Below are positions 24,422 to 33,522 of a stretch of DNA of 64,000 nt, piece by piece. The translations under genes were made by a program, and so were the position numbers. How positions within the stretch are numbered: position 1 is the first letter of the stretch; each line of letters starts with the position of its first letter. A model generated the notes under the pieces. That model saw only the letters and a list, made by a program, of their open reading frames with translations, was not told where the DNA came from and searched no databases. This stretch comes from an uncultured Clostridia bacterium (lineage in GTDB: Bacteria > Bacillota > Clostridia > Peptostreptococcales > Anaerovoracaceae): the NCBI GenBank assembly GCA_937900415.1, contig CALCEY010000015.1:124001-188000 (forward strand), written 5' to 3'.

Positions 24422-25759
24422 ATGAGAAAAAGAGAGAAAAAGGATAAAAAAATCAAAGAGCACAATGCGATGCTGCTAAGATTTGCAGGATATACTTCAA
24501 TGAATGTGATGGGAACGCTGGCGACTTCATGCTATATACTGGCGGATACGTTTTTCATTTCCATGGGACTGGGGACTGAGGGACTGGCGGCCCTTAATCT
24601 GGCCATACCTGTCTTCGGCTTTATTACCGGCTGCGGACTTATGATGGGCATGGGAGGCGCTACGAAGTATTCAATTGCGTAAGGCAGGGGAGAACAGGAA
24701 GAAAAAAAGACGGTTTTTACCAATACCCTAATTATGGCAGCCGTTGCCGCTTTTGTATTTTTAGCTGCGGGGATTTTTTTCAGCGGAGAGCTTGCTTCTT
24801 TACTGGGAGCTGATGAAGAAACTTTTGATATGACGCATATATACGTAAAAACCATATTGATGTTTGCTCCGATATTTATACTTAACTACGTAATGCAGTG
24901 TTTCGTCAGAAACGACGGAAACCCCAAGATTTCCATGATAGCGATGGTTTCGGGAAGCCTTTCCAACATACTGCTTGATTATGTGTTTATTTTCCCCTTG
25001 AAAATGGGTATCTTCGGGGCGGCAATAGCCACTTGCTTTTCACCTGTCATAAGTTTATGCATACTTTCGTCACATTTATTAAGCAGAAAAAGCGAGCTCA
25101 GGCTTTGCGGCATAAAGATAAATCCAGCCGGAATAAAGAGCACTTTGTCTTTGGGATTTCCGTCGCTGGTTACAGAGCTTTCCTCCGGTGTCGTAATAAT
25201 AGTATATAATATGATAATCATGAAAATTTCAGGCAATGTAGGTGTTGCGGCTTACGGAGTTATCGCCAACCTTTCGCTGGTGGTGGTCTCCATATACAGC
25301 GGTATAGCGCAGGGAAGCCAGCCTCTTTTAAGCGCCGCCTGCGGTCAGGGAGATTTCGAGGGAATGAAAAAATTTTTCAAATATGCGGTTGTACTTATGG
25401 GGACGCTTTCGCTGCTTATATATTCTGCAATTTTCATATTTGCAGAACCGGTTGCTGCGATTTTCAACAGCGAAAAAAACATTGAGCTTCAGGCTATCGC
25501 AGTACCCGGACTGAGAATATACTTTACGGCCGTGATGTTCGTAGGTTTCAACATTATAATATCGGTATATTTCACTTCTATGGAAAAGGGGCTCCCGGCT
25601 CAGATTATTTCATTGACAAGGGGGCTGGTACTGATAATTCCGGCTGCTTTTTTGCTTTCGGAAATGCTGGGGATGATAGGAGTATGGCTTTCTTTTCCGA
25701 TTACGGAAGGAGCGGTTAGCGCAGGAGCTCTGATATTTAAGATGAAGGCGAGGCTTTGA
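24422..25759 (+). pseudogene. MATE efflux transporter interrupted by one stop codon
   Basis: Multidrug and toxin extrusion family protein of about 445 codons in a single frame, with a single TAA at 24680-24682. The first part ends GMGGATKYSIA and the second continues GRGEQEEKKTVFTNTLI, exactly where MATE proteins read GGATRYSI..RGQGEKE. The remainder has the expected 10 further membrane helices. There is no frameshift or deletion, so this is a recent nonsense mutation, a base-calling error, or a read-through site. ATG 24422 follows AGGACAGGG; an earlier in-frame ATG exists at 24353. Confidence 0.88.
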
Positions 25760-25780
25760 TCTGCTTCTCTAAAAAATGAC

Positions 25781-25811
25781 TTGACCACTCCCTGTGCAGA
25801 GGGTGTATAGT
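25781..25811 (+). promoter_or_regulatory. 19-bp-spacer promoter with internal dyad (possible MerR-type operator)
   Basis: TTGACC (25781-25786) and TATAGT (25806-25811) are 19 bases apart, 1-2 bases longer than normal. The spacer carries an imperfect dyad, CACTCCCT-gtgc-AGAGGGTG (6 of 8 positions paired). This geometry is characteristic of promoters untwisted by MerR-family activators. No MerR gene is in the window. Confidence 0.5.
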
Positions 25812-25863
25812 AAAATAAAAAGAATCGTTTTATGCAATCATCAAATAGTAGGAGGAAAGAAGA

Positions 25864-26490
25864 ATGGACGATATTAAACGCAGCTGCATAGACTGTACAT
25901 CCGGTCTTTGCGATGAAGGAAAAGGAAATTTTCCGAGCTTTTGCAGAACGGTGCATATGGATGAAAAGCTTAAAGCCGAGGCTCTCAAGGAATATGAGGA
26001 CGAAGAAAACAAGAAGATAGCGATTGCCTCCGCCAATGTCGAAGCAGAGGGGTACGGCATGTATCCGCGAGTTCAGGAAATAGTTGAGTTTGCAAAGAAA
26101 ATGGGATATAAAAAGATAGGAATAGCGACCTGCGTGGGTCTGCTTAAGGAAGCGGGAGCTTTTGCCAAGGTTCTCAGACATAATGGCTTTGAAGTCACCG
26201 GAGTGGCATGCAAGGCAGGTTCTACGCCGAAGAGCGAAATCGGAATAGAAGACCAGTCTTGCGGAGTAGGCGATTATATCTGTAACCCTATTCTTCAGGC
26301 TAAAATCCTGAATGAGGAAAAGACAGACCTCAAAGTGGTAATGGGGCTTTGCGTGGGTCACGACAGCCTGTTTTACAAATACGCAGAGGGCGTTGTGACC
26401 ACTCTTGTTACTAAAGACCGCGTTACCGGTCATAACCCGGCGGCTGTGCTGTATCAGCTCGATTCATATTACAGCAAGCTGCTTAAATAG
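25864..26490 (+). CDS. DUF1847 metal-binding protein
   Basis: A 208-residue soluble protein with an N-terminal cysteine cluster (CIDCTSGLCDEGKG...FCRTVHM) and later conserved cysteines in GIATCVGLLKEAG, VACKAG, SCGVGDYICNP and GLCVGHDS. This is the pattern of DUF1847, predicted metal-binding proteins of anaerobes with unknown function. Preceded by AGGAGG and the unusual 19-bp-spacer promoter. An amidohydrolase follows 12 bases later, so the pair is an operon. Confidence 0.85.
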   Translation: MDDIKRSCIDCTSGLCDEGKGNFPSFCRTVHMDEKLKAEALKEYEDEENKKIAIASANVEAEGYGMYPRVQEIVEFAKKMGYKKIGIATCVGLLKEAGAFAKVLRHNGFEVTGVACKAGSTPKSEIGIEDQSCGVGDYICNPILQAKILNEEKTDLKVVMGLCVGHDSLFYKYAEGVVTTLVTKDRVTGHNPAAVLYQLDSYYSKLLK

Positions 26491-26502
26491 GAGGATGCTG
26501 AC

Positions 26503-27789
26503 ATGGGCAAAAAATATGCTTATATAAATGGAATAATTTTAGACGGAAGCCGCGACATGAAGCCCGTGAATGAAAAAATTATCCTTACGGACGGTGAAAG
26601 GATAGAAGCGGTGGTTGAAAAAAATTCCGCTCCGTCGGGATATGAGGCCGTTGATTTGAAGGGCAGATATATAATGCCCGGCCTCATAAATCTCCACGTC
26701 CATTTGCCGGCTTCGGGGAAGCCTAAGAAAAAGCCTCAGGATCCCGTCAAATTGGTAAAGCTCATAACCGGTAGCCGTATGATGAGAAAAATAGGTGTTA
26801 AAATCTGTGAGAAAGCGGCAAAAACGCAGCTTATGAGCGGTGTTACTACTATCAGAACGGTGGGCGGCGTGTCTGATTTTGATACTGTGATAAGAGATAA
26901 AATAGAAGAGGGTTTGATTACCGGTCCGAGAATTGTTGCCTCTAACATGGCTATTTCCGTAGAAGGAGGTCATATGGTTCATTCTCTGGCCTACGCTGTC
27001 CACAGTGTAGAAGAGGCGAGGGAGCAGGTAAGCCTTATTGCGGCCGACAAGCCTGACCTTATCAAGCTGATGATAACAGGAGGCGTTCTGGATGCAAAGG
27101 CTAAAGGGGAGCCGGGAGAGGTCAAGATGCCGGCTCAATACGTAAAAGCTGTATGCGAGAGGGCACATGAGCTTGGGCTGAAAACGGCGGCTCACGTGGA
27201 GAGCCCAGAGGGCGTCAAACGGGCGCTGGAGAACGGGGTCGACACCATAGAGCACGGAGCAAAGCCTGACGAGGAGATGATGAGTCTGTTCAAAGAACAT
27301 GGCTCCTGTCTCGTAGCTACTCTTTCTCCTGCGCTGCCCTTCGCTCTCTTTGACAGAAGCGTAAGCAACGTATCGGAAACAGAACAGTATAACGGTAAAT
27401 TGGTTTTCGACGGAATAATAGAGTGCGCAAAAGCATGTCTAAGAGAGGGAATCCCTGTCGGCTTGGGCACAGATACAGGCTGCCCTTACGTTACCCACTA
27501 CGATATGTGGCGCGAACTGAATTATTTTAAAAAGTTCTGCGGCGTTTCAAATTCCTTTGCGTTGCATACGATCACAAAGATAAATGCCGAAATAGCCGGA
27601 ATAGGAGATGTAACAGGCTGCATAGAAGCGGGAAAATGTGCTGACTTTGTCGTAACGGAAGAAAATCCTCTCGAGGATCTTAAAGCTCTTAGAAATATCA
27701 GTATGGTTGTGGCCCGCGGCCGTATCGTCGACGCACCGAAGGTCAGGAAAATAAATGAGGTTGAGATGGAGCTGGATAAGTTTATCTGA
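26503..27789 (+). CDS. Metal-dependent amidohydrolase (imidazolonepropionase/prolidase-like)
   Basis: A 428-residue amidohydrolase-superfamily enzyme. Visible metal-site elements are NLHVH (HxH after strand 1), IKLMITGG (candidate bridging Lys), AAHVES and TIEHG (His ligands) and GLGTDTG (catalytic Asp), followed by the usual C-terminal beta-sandwich segment CIEAGKCADFVVTEENPL. The closest named groups are imidazolonepropionase-like and Xaa-Pro dipeptidase-like hydrolases. The substrate is not predictable. Translationally linked to DUF1847; NhaC follows 200 bases later. Confidence 0.85.
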   Translation: MGKKYAYINGIILDGSRDMKPVNEKIILTDGERIEAVVEKNSAPSGYEAVDLKGRYIMPGLINLHVHLPASGKPKKKPQDPVKLVKLITGSRMMRKIGVKICEKAAKTQLMSGVTTIRTVGGVSDFDTVIRDKIEEGLITGPRIVASNMAISVEGGHMVHSLAYAVHSVEEAREQVSLIAADKPDLIKLMITGGVLDAKAKGEPGEVKMPAQYVKAVCERAHELGLKTAAHVESPEGVKRALENGVDTIEHGAKPDEEMMSLFKEHGSCLVATLSPALPFALFDRSVSNVSETEQYNGKLVFDGIIECAKACLREGIPVGLGTDTGCPYVTHYDMWRELNYFKKFCGVSNSFALHTITKINAEIAGIGDVTGCIEAGKCADFVVTEENPLEDLKALRNISMVVARGRIVDAPKVRKINEVEMELDKFI

Positions 27790-27991
27790 TGAGATAATGA
27801 CCGCCGCCGTATAGAAGCCGGAGACAGAAGTCAGCATGTGTTAGAATTACTGGACTGTCACAACGTGCGGACGCAGTATTCTATTCGCCCATAAATTGTT
27901 GCAATGCGCAAGACGGCGCTGACTATTATCATATTGGGCCGACTTCGCCGGGGAATATTATCATACAAAAGTATTAAAGGAAATCTATCAT

Positions 27992-29299
27992 ATGGACTTG
28001 TTTATCGCCTTCGGCATATTTATAGTATTTATGGTGTTGTCGCTTATTGCGGGGATATCAACGATTCCGGCTCTGCTTCTGGGGCTTTTGGCTTTTTTGA
28101 CGGTGGGCCGGAGAAAAGGCTTTTCACTGAAATCAATGTTTTACATGAGTATGGACGGGATAAGAAATTCTCTGGTCGTTATAGAAGTCATGCTGATAAT
28201 AGGCCTTATAACGGCAGTTTGGAGAGTTTCGGGGACTATAACGATTTTTGTATACTACGGTATGAAAATTATCGTACCTCCGCTGTTTTTGTTAATAGCG
28301 TTTTTTCTTTCATGCCTTTTGAGTTATGCTCTCGGAACGTCATTTGGAACTGCGGGAACGGTAGGTGTGATTTTCATGACGTTAGCCAGAAGCGGAGGAG
28401 TCGATCCTGTAATAACTGCTGGAGTAATTATGTCTGGTATTTACTTCGGAGACAGATGCTCCCCGGTTTCTTCAAGCGCAAATCTGGTTGCGGGAATAAC
28501 TGGAACGAAGGTTTTTGATAACGTAAAACTTATGATGAAAACCGCCATGGTTCCCTTGTTGCTTACAACTGTTTTTTACGGAGTATTGTCGTTTTTTCAT
28601 CCTGTAAGCCACATGGATGATTCGGTGATAAACGCTTTTGAGGAGGAATTTACACTCTCTCTGTGGTCTTTTATTCCAGCAGTAATAGTGATATTGCTTC
28701 CGATACTTAGGGCGGATGTGATTAAAGCTATGGGACTCAGTATAGCGGCAGGCATTATTGTGGCTTGTTTGATACAAAAAGTTTCCTTGCCTGAGGTTTT
28801 AAAGATATGTATAATAGGATATGAAGCGCCGGACGGGGGCCTTGGCTCCATCCTTGATGGCGGAGGCCTTGTTTCCATGGCTGAAGTGGCCGCAATACTG
28901 ATTATATCAAGCTCATATTCCGGTATTTTCAGTGGTACAGACATGCTGACTCAGTTGCAGGAAAAAATCGTTTCCGCATGCAGCCGGCTTGGGCGCTTTA
29001 CGATAATGATATTTATGAGCATAGCCACTGCGGCGGTATTTTGCAATCAGACTATAGCGACTCTTATGTGCGCGGATTTGATGAAAAAACCTTATCTTTC
29101 TGCTGGCGGAACGCATACGGAATTGGCTATAGATATGGAAAATTCCGTAATTCTGATCGCCTGTATAATACCGTGGACCATAGGATGCACAATTCCCTTA
29201 TCCTTTATGGAGGTGGGAATAAGCGCGCTTCCGTATGCCTTTTATATGTACGCAGTGCCTTTGTATTATTGGATTAGAAAAGGACGTTTTACTTTTTAG
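27992..29299 (+). CDS. nhaC: NhaC-family Na+/H+ antiporter
   Basis: A 435-residue polytopic membrane protein with about 11-12 helices. NhaC signatures: LGTSFGTAGTVGVIF and the conserved GDRCSPVSSSANL loop. Members exchange Na+/H+ or couple to organic anions such as malate/lactate. Starts at ATG 27992 after AAGGA. A second NhaC (49333) and a decayed fragment (46.8-47.0 kb) are also in the window. It may transport a product of the preceding amidohydrolase, but that is inference from position only. Confidence 0.88.
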   Translation: MDLFIAFGIFIVFMVLSLIAGISTIPALLLGLLAFLTVGRRKGFSLKSMFYMSMDGIRNSLVVIEVMLIIGLITAVWRVSGTITIFVYYGMKIIVPPLFLLIAFFLSCLLSYALGTSFGTAGTVGVIFMTLARSGGVDPVITAGVIMSGIYFGDRCSPVSSSANLVAGITGTKVFDNVKLMMKTAMVPLLLTTVFYGVLSFFHPVSHMDDSVINAFEEEFTLSLWSFIPAVIVILLPILRADVIKAMGLSIAAGIIVACLIQKVSLPEVLKICIIGYEAPDGGLGSILDGGGLVSMAEVAAILIISSSYSGIFSGTDMLTQLQEKIVSACSRLGRFTIMIFMSIATAAVFCNQTIATLMCADLMKKPYLSAGGTHTELAIDMENSVILIACIIPWTIGCTIPLSFMEVGISALPYAFYMYAVPLYYWIRKGRFTF

Positions 29300-29310
29300 G
29301 AGGACAATAA

Positions 29311-29595
29311 ATGCAGAAGAGAAGAATTTCATGGCTTCCGGATTTTGCTAAAGGCAAAGCGGCGATATGTATCGCCATCTTTGGAGTTTGCTGGACTATT
29401 GCGGCGATATACTTTAAAGAACATTGGTTTATGGCTCTGATAGGAGTGTTCATAGCAGTAAGGGGGACGCTCAGAGCTATAGAAAACGCAAAAGCGCCTA
29501 AGCAGAAGAAGGTGGGAGTGTTCAAGGCCATGAGGGAAGAGCGCAGGGCCTACGAGGAATACTGTAAAGAGAATGAAAAAACTGATAATAAATAA
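29311..29595 (+). CDS. Small two-helix membrane protein
   Basis: A 94-residue protein with two predicted membrane helices (about 17-35, AAICIAIFGVCWTIAAIYF, and 39-54) and a highly charged C-terminal half (REERRAYEEYCKENEK). Eleven bases after nhaC with its own GGAGG, so probably the same operon. Family not recognised. Confidence 0.65.
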   Translation: MQKRRISWLPDFAKGKAAICIAIFGVCWTIAAIYFKEHWFMALIGVFIAVRGTLRAIENAKAPKQKKVGVFKAMREERRAYEEYCKENEKTDNK

Positions 29596-29613
29596 GCTGA
29601 TGCCAGCTGTTTA

Positions 29614-29667
29614 CCCTATTTTTGCATTAACGGTGAAAGTACGTTAATGCAAAAATAGGGCGTTTTT
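29614..29667 (+). terminator. Strong terminator after nhaC operon
   Basis: A 19-bp perfect stem begins CCCTATTTTTGCATTAACG, with a 9-base loop, followed by CGTTTTT. The remaining gap to 29886 shows only a weak GCCTGA/TCAGGC hairpin that may end the leftward EamA transcript. Confidence 0.92.
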
Positions 29668-29886
29668 ATTGTTATCAGAAAAGCCTGAAGCTTTTTTTAC
29701 CTCAGGCAGGTTCAGCAATTCAGGCATAATTCATTTTCCGTCGATTGCCGCAAAACATCAGGGAACGGCCAAGCTATTTAGCTGTCGCACTCCGCGGATT
29801 CCCGTTAAATTACCGCGGCTGCAGCAATATTCAAGGATATGAGCTTGTCCCTTCCCTTATTTATTAAGTTCGGAGCGAAGCTTTTT

Positions 29887-30780
29887 CTATTCGGCACAGG
29901 ATTCTTTTTTTGTAAGCAGAAAAATAGTGATTATAATGCACAGGAAACCAAGCAAATCCATATAGTGGAAAGGCACGCCGAGCCAGAGTATCATGAAAGC
30001 CGCAGCAGATACAGGCTCTACGCTGGCCAGCATGCTGGCCTTTACCGGCCCTATCATGGAAAGTCCTTTTAAATACATGCTGAAAGTCAACACGGTTCCA
30101 AAGATTACAATGCCTATGAAGGCCATTATGAAGCTTGGGTCGGAGCTGAGCTGGGCTTTCCATGCGCCGGAAAGCAAAAACAGGAAGAGGCCGCCTATCA
30201 ACATTCCGTAGCCGGTTATAGCTACGCTGCCGTATTTTTGCGTTATTTTTCCCGGAAGCAGTGTATAAAGCGCTAAGGCGACGGCTGCCAGCAGGCCCCA
30301 GATAAGTCCGTTTGTGTTTATTATCATGTTTGAGATGTCGCCATGGGTGGCGATGAAAAATGTTCCCAATATTACGAGAACTATGGCTGCCGATTCTTTT
30401 AACGTCGGGAGCCTTTTAGCCGTAACGCAGCTTATTACCATTACCAGAACGGGGCCTGTATATTGAAGTATCGTGGCCGTGCCGGAATTGGTATAAGAGA
30501 TAGCCTGCATGTAGGTTAATTGCGAAAGCATTATTCCGAGGACGGAAAAAAGAATCAGCCTTATAACTGATTTTTTTGATTGCCATATGCCTATCATGCT
30601 CTGCCTGTCGGTGAATAATCCTATCAGTGAAAGAATTATCCCGGCGCTCAACATTCTGAGAGAAGTCAGATGAGCGGCTTCTATGGGGAATCTCTCGAAT
30701 ATATATTGGCCGCACGCACCGGAGAAACCCCACAGTATTCCCGCCGTCACAGTTAGAAATGTTCCGATGTTTTTCTTCAT
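29887..30780 (-). CDS. EamA/DMT-family transporter
   Basis: Drug/metabolite transporter superfamily protein, 297 residues, ten predicted helices in two EamA repeats (about 5-140 and 155-290). The first opens ITVTAGILWGFSGACG-like sequence (TAGILWGFSG), and the second LIWGLLAAVALALYTLLPGK. The substrate is unknown; relatives export amino acids or nucleosides. Its start codon directly follows the stop of the upstream aldo/keto reductase gene, so they form an operon. Confidence 0.88.
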   Translation of the reverse strand: MKKNIGTFLTVTAGILWGFSGACGQYIFERFPIEAAHLTSLRMLSAGIILSLIGLFTDRQSMIGIWQSKKSVIRLILFSVLGIMLSQLTYMQAISYTNSGTATILQYTGPVLVMVISCVTAKRLPTLKESAAIVLVILGTFFIATHGDISNMIINTNGLIWGLLAAVALALYTLLPGKITQKYGSVAITGYGMLIGGLFLFLLSGAWKAQLSSDPSFIMAFIGIVIFGTVLTFSMYLKGLSMIGPVKASMLASVEPVSAAAFMILWLGVPFHYMDLLGFLCIIITIFLLTKKESCAE

Positions 30781-31935
30781 TTATTTTCCTTCTGCGATTA
30801 TTGCTTTATATTTATCGTCTATTTCCCTTAGCTTTGATATTATGTTGATCTTCTGCGGACAGTGAGCCTCGCAGTTGCCGCAGCCTATGCAGTCGTTGGC
30901 ATTCGGACCGAGATTTCCGTAGAGCTCTTCAAGAGAATCCCACAAGAATATAAAATTTCTGGCGGCAGTGTCATTGTAGAGTTTGAATATCTGAGGAATT
31001 TTGATGCCGGAAGGACATTCATAGCAGTAATTGCAGCCTGTACACGGAACCATTATATCTTTGCGCAGCTTTTCCGCAGCGTGAGGTATAGCTTCAAGCT
31101 CAGTTTCGGTGAGCAGAGGACCGCTGAAAATCTGTGTGTTTTCCTGCATCTGTTCAAGGGCAGACATGCCTGAAAGAACGCACATTACACCTTCCAGCTG
31201 ACTGGCAAAGCGCAGACCGTAGGAAGCCTTCGAGCATTGCGGCTGCCCTGCTTTTTCGGTTGCATCAGACAGAATCCTGTGAGCCTCTTCACTCGGAAGC
31301 TCCGCAAGCATACCTCCTCTTAAAGGCTCCATTACAATGACAGGCTTGTCGTATTTACGGGCAATTCTGTAGAGTTCCTTGGCGTTTATGTAATCCCAGT
31401 CCATATAGTTCAGCTGTATTTGGACAAATTCCAAAACATCGCCGTATTTTGAGAATATTTCTTCCAGAAGCTGAGGCTGGCAGTGGACTGAAAGACCAAT
31501 ATGTCTTGCCAGACCTCTTTCTTTAACGTCCTTCATGAAGCTTACCAGATTCAGAACTTCTATATTAGGCCAAGTCTCTTCGTCGACATTGTGCAGAAGA
31601 TAGAAATCGAAATATTCGGTCTTACATTTGCTGAGCTGTTCTTTAAAAATTCGCTCGGCGTCGGCGACGGTTTTGCAAAGCCAGGTAGGAAGCTTATCGG
31701 CAAGGAAAAAAGAATCGCGGGGATACATTGAAAGAGCTTCACCGCAGAAGTTTTCCGAGTCTCCCTCGTGATATTTGTAGGCTGTATCGAAATAATTGAT
31801 TCCGCCTTTAATCGCTTCGGCGACCATTTTCTTGCCAGCTTCGTAATCTATTTTGCCTTCGGCGTTTTTTGGAAGTCTCATTGTTCCGAAACCGAGAGCA
31901 GAAATTTTAAGGTCTTTAAAATCTTTGTAACGCAT
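30781..31935 (-). CDS. Aldo/keto reductase with C-terminal 2[4Fe-4S] domain
   Basis: A 384-residue protein with an N-terminal TIM-barrel AKR domain (LGFGTMRLPK, FDTAYKYHEGDSE with the catalytic Tyr, then HIGLSVH) and a C-terminal ferredoxin-like module with CTGCNYCYECP and CIGCGNCEAHCP. Such fusions occur in anaerobes and are thought to couple carbonyl reduction to ferredoxin-type electron carriers. The start at 31935 (MRYKDFKDLK) was chosen over an upstream in-frame ATG because GGAGGG is correctly spaced. Confidence 0.9.
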   Translation of the reverse strand: MRYKDFKDLKISALGFGTMRLPKNAEGKIDYEAGKKMVAEAIKGGINYFDTAYKYHEGDSENFCGEALSMYPRDSFFLADKLPTWLCKTVADAERIFKEQLSKCKTEYFDFYLLHNVDEETWPNIEVLNLVSFMKDVKERGLARHIGLSVHCQPQLLEEIFSKYGDVLEFVQIQLNYMDWDYINAKELYRIARKYDKPVIVMEPLRGGMLAELPSEEAHRILSDATEKAGQPQCSKASYGLRFASQLEGVMCVLSGMSALEQMQENTQIFSGPLLTETELEAIPHAAEKLRKDIMVPCTGCNYCYECPSGIKIPQIFKLYNDTAARNFIFLWDSLEELYGNLGPNANDCIGCGNCEAHCPQKINIISKLREIDDKYKAIIAEGK

Positions 31936-32035
31936 ACTTTCCCTCCGAGAAAAAATTAAATCCATAGAATAATAAAACTAATTTAATTATATTCTTTTTT
32001 TTGATGTGAGCAAGAGTTTTAAATTAAAAAAGTTA

Positions 32036-32085
32036 TTGACATATGCCGTAAAGGTGATATGATATAAATATCATATGCCATAAAC
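32036..32085 (+). promoter_or_regulatory. Palindromic promoter/operator of the UPF0251 operon
   Basis: TTGACA (32036-32041) and TATGAT (32058-32063) are 16 apart. The -10 lies inside a perfect inverted repeat ATATGATAT-AA-ATATCATAT (32057-32076). A direct repeat CATATGCC(G/A)TAAA flanks it at 32040 and 32073. This strongly suggests a dimeric repressor site. Confidence 0.7.
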
Positions 32086-32147
32086 GACATGGCGGATATG
32101 GTTGACGGAGATAGGTTAAACACAAAGCCCGGACGGAGGTGAAAGAA

Positions 32148-32525
32148 GTGCCGAGACCTAAAAAATGCCGCAGAGTTTGCTGCATGCCGGTATCTATGGG
32201 GTTTGAGCCTGTAAAAAAGGGTAATAATAAGTTGCAGGTAGTCATGACGGTAGACGAATATGAAACTATACGCCTTATAGATAAACAAGGGCTGTCTCAG
32301 GAGGAATGCGGAGAGTATATGGACGTGGCCAGAACCACGGTGCAGCAGATATATAATGAGGCGAGAAAGAAAATAGCAGAGGCTCTGGTAGAGGGCGCTT
32401 CTCTCAGAATAGAGGGTGGAAATTACGTTCTCTGCGGAACGGGCGAAAAAGGTTGCGGAAGAGAAGAGAAAGGTTGCGGCTGCGGAGGCTGCCGCAGCAG
32501 ATGTAAGACAAATGTAAAATATTAA
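32148..32525 (+). CDS. UPF0251 (DUF134) DNA-binding protein
   Basis: A 125-residue protein starting (GTG) MPRPKKCRRVCCMP, the standard UPF0251 N-terminus. A sigma-70 region 4-like helix-turn-helix (LSQEECGEYMDVARTTVQQI) is followed by a C-terminal Cys/Gly-rich tail (CGREEKGCGCGGCRSRC) that could bind metal or an Fe-S cluster. GTG 32148 is set by GGAGG (32135-32139), 8 bases upstream. It probably regulates the palindromic promoter just ahead of it. The next gene encodes a NifX-like protein, the usual neighbour of this family. Confidence 0.88.
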   Translation: MPRPKKCRRVCCMPVSMGFEPVKKGNNKLQVVMTVDEYETIRLIDKQGLSQEECGEYMDVARTTVQQIYNEARKKIAEALVEGASLRIEGGNYVLCGTGEKGCGREEKGCGCGGCRSRCKTNVKY

Positions 32526-32546
32526 ATGAAAGAAGAGGTATATATT

Positions 32547-32960
32547 ATGAAAATTGCAGTAACTTATGAAAACGGACAGATTTTTCAGCATTTCGGACAT
32601 ACCGAGCAGTTTAAAATCTATGATGTTGAAGACGGAAAAATTACAGGAGAAGAGGTCCTAAACACCAACGGAAGCGGACACGGAGCTCTTGCAGGCTTTC
32701 TTGCAGAGCACAAAGTTGAGATACTGATTTGCGGAGGTATAGGCGGCGGAGCAAGAACTGCGCTTGAAGAAGCGGGAATAAAGCTTTACGGAGGCGTTGC
32801 AGGCAGCGCTGACGACGCAGTAAAGGCTCTGCTGGAGGGAAACCTTGGCTATGATCCGGATGTAAAATGCAGCCATCATGAGCATGAACACGGCCATGAA
32901 GGACATACCTGCGGAGATCACGGCTGCGGAAACCACAGCTGCGGAAGCCACAGCTGCTAA
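32547..32960 (+). CDS. NifX/NifB-type dinitrogenase cofactor-family protein with His/Cys-rich tail
   Basis: A 137-residue protein. Residues 1-105 form the NifX/NafY-like fold (MKIAVTYENGQIFQHFGHTE, ICGGIGGGARTALEEAGIKL). The last 30 residues are a metal-binding tail with repeated HEH, HGH and CG(D/N/S)H motifs. No nitrogenase genes are present; in non-diazotrophs this family is thought to handle Fe-S or other metal cofactors. ATG 32547 gives the family N-terminus. In operon with UPF0251. Confidence 0.88.
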   Translation: MKIAVTYENGQIFQHFGHTEQFKIYDVEDGKITGEEVLNTNGSGHGALAGFLAEHKVEILICGGIGGGARTALEEAGIKLYGGVAGSADDAVKALLEGNLGYDPDVKCSHHEHEHGHEGHTCGDHGCGNHSCGSHSC

Positions 32961-33051
32961 AGATTGCGATATAGCGCAGCTGTCTCGGCAGGGGCGTTGA
33001 AATCGTATTTTTCGTTTTATGAGAAACTTTATGAAGAAAATAATTTGATTA

Positions 33052-33082
33052 AAATGACAGGCTATTTAACCTGTCATTTTTT
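33052..33082 (+). terminator. UPF0251 operon terminator
   Basis: A perfect 10-bp stem AAATGACAGG / CCTGTCATTT with an 8-base loop and a T run. Confidence 0.9.
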
Positions 33083-33273
33083 ATAGTTTTCGATAGGTTG
33101 CGGCGAATTGCCGTAAGAAGATGCAGACCGAAAATAAACGGCCGGACCTGTAAAATACGGCCGGAACTGCTGTAAGCTTGATAGTAAGTCATATGGAAGG
33201 AGCTGCAATTCCGCAGATTTAATCGGAATTGATACGTTCATGGCTTTTTCTTTTGTTTTTTGAAGTAATGTGG

Positions 33274-33522
33274 TACAATATATTATCACAAAGGTCTTTA
33301 CTCCGTTTAAAACCGGATGAAAGAAGGCCGGTTTGCCGCATTGCTTTCAGAGGGTTAAAATAATCGGCAGCTTGCAAGGAAACCTTGCATTTGGCTGCAT
33401 TTTATGCAGACGAGCGAGCAGGCGCGGCCATCCTCTTCTTTCGGACCGGCTGTCAGATGCGAGGATATGCAGGAGATTTTTAAAGGAAGTATTTGAGGTT
33501 ATGATTTGGGAAGGTATTTTTT
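33274..33522 (+). promoter_or_regulatory. Extended -10 promoter and long leader of the FHA-SEDS operon
   Basis: TGGTACAAT (33271-33279) is an extended -10. The roughly 240 bases between it and the start codon hold no supported gene. They include a perfect hairpin TGCAAGG-aaa-CCTTGCA nested in GGCAGC...GGCTGC (about 33366-33404). The leader may be regulatory RNA; it matches no riboswitch class I know. Confidence 0.4.

Noticed and set aside
26539..27300. A 253-residue minus-strand frame
   Set aside because: Antisense shadow of the amidohydrolase gene, without a start site or recognisable motifs.
27904..28518. A 204-residue plus-strand frame
   Set aside because: It overlaps the nhaC gene in another frame; its composition (many Arg/Ser/Tyr/Cys) is that of a shadow of membrane-protein codons.
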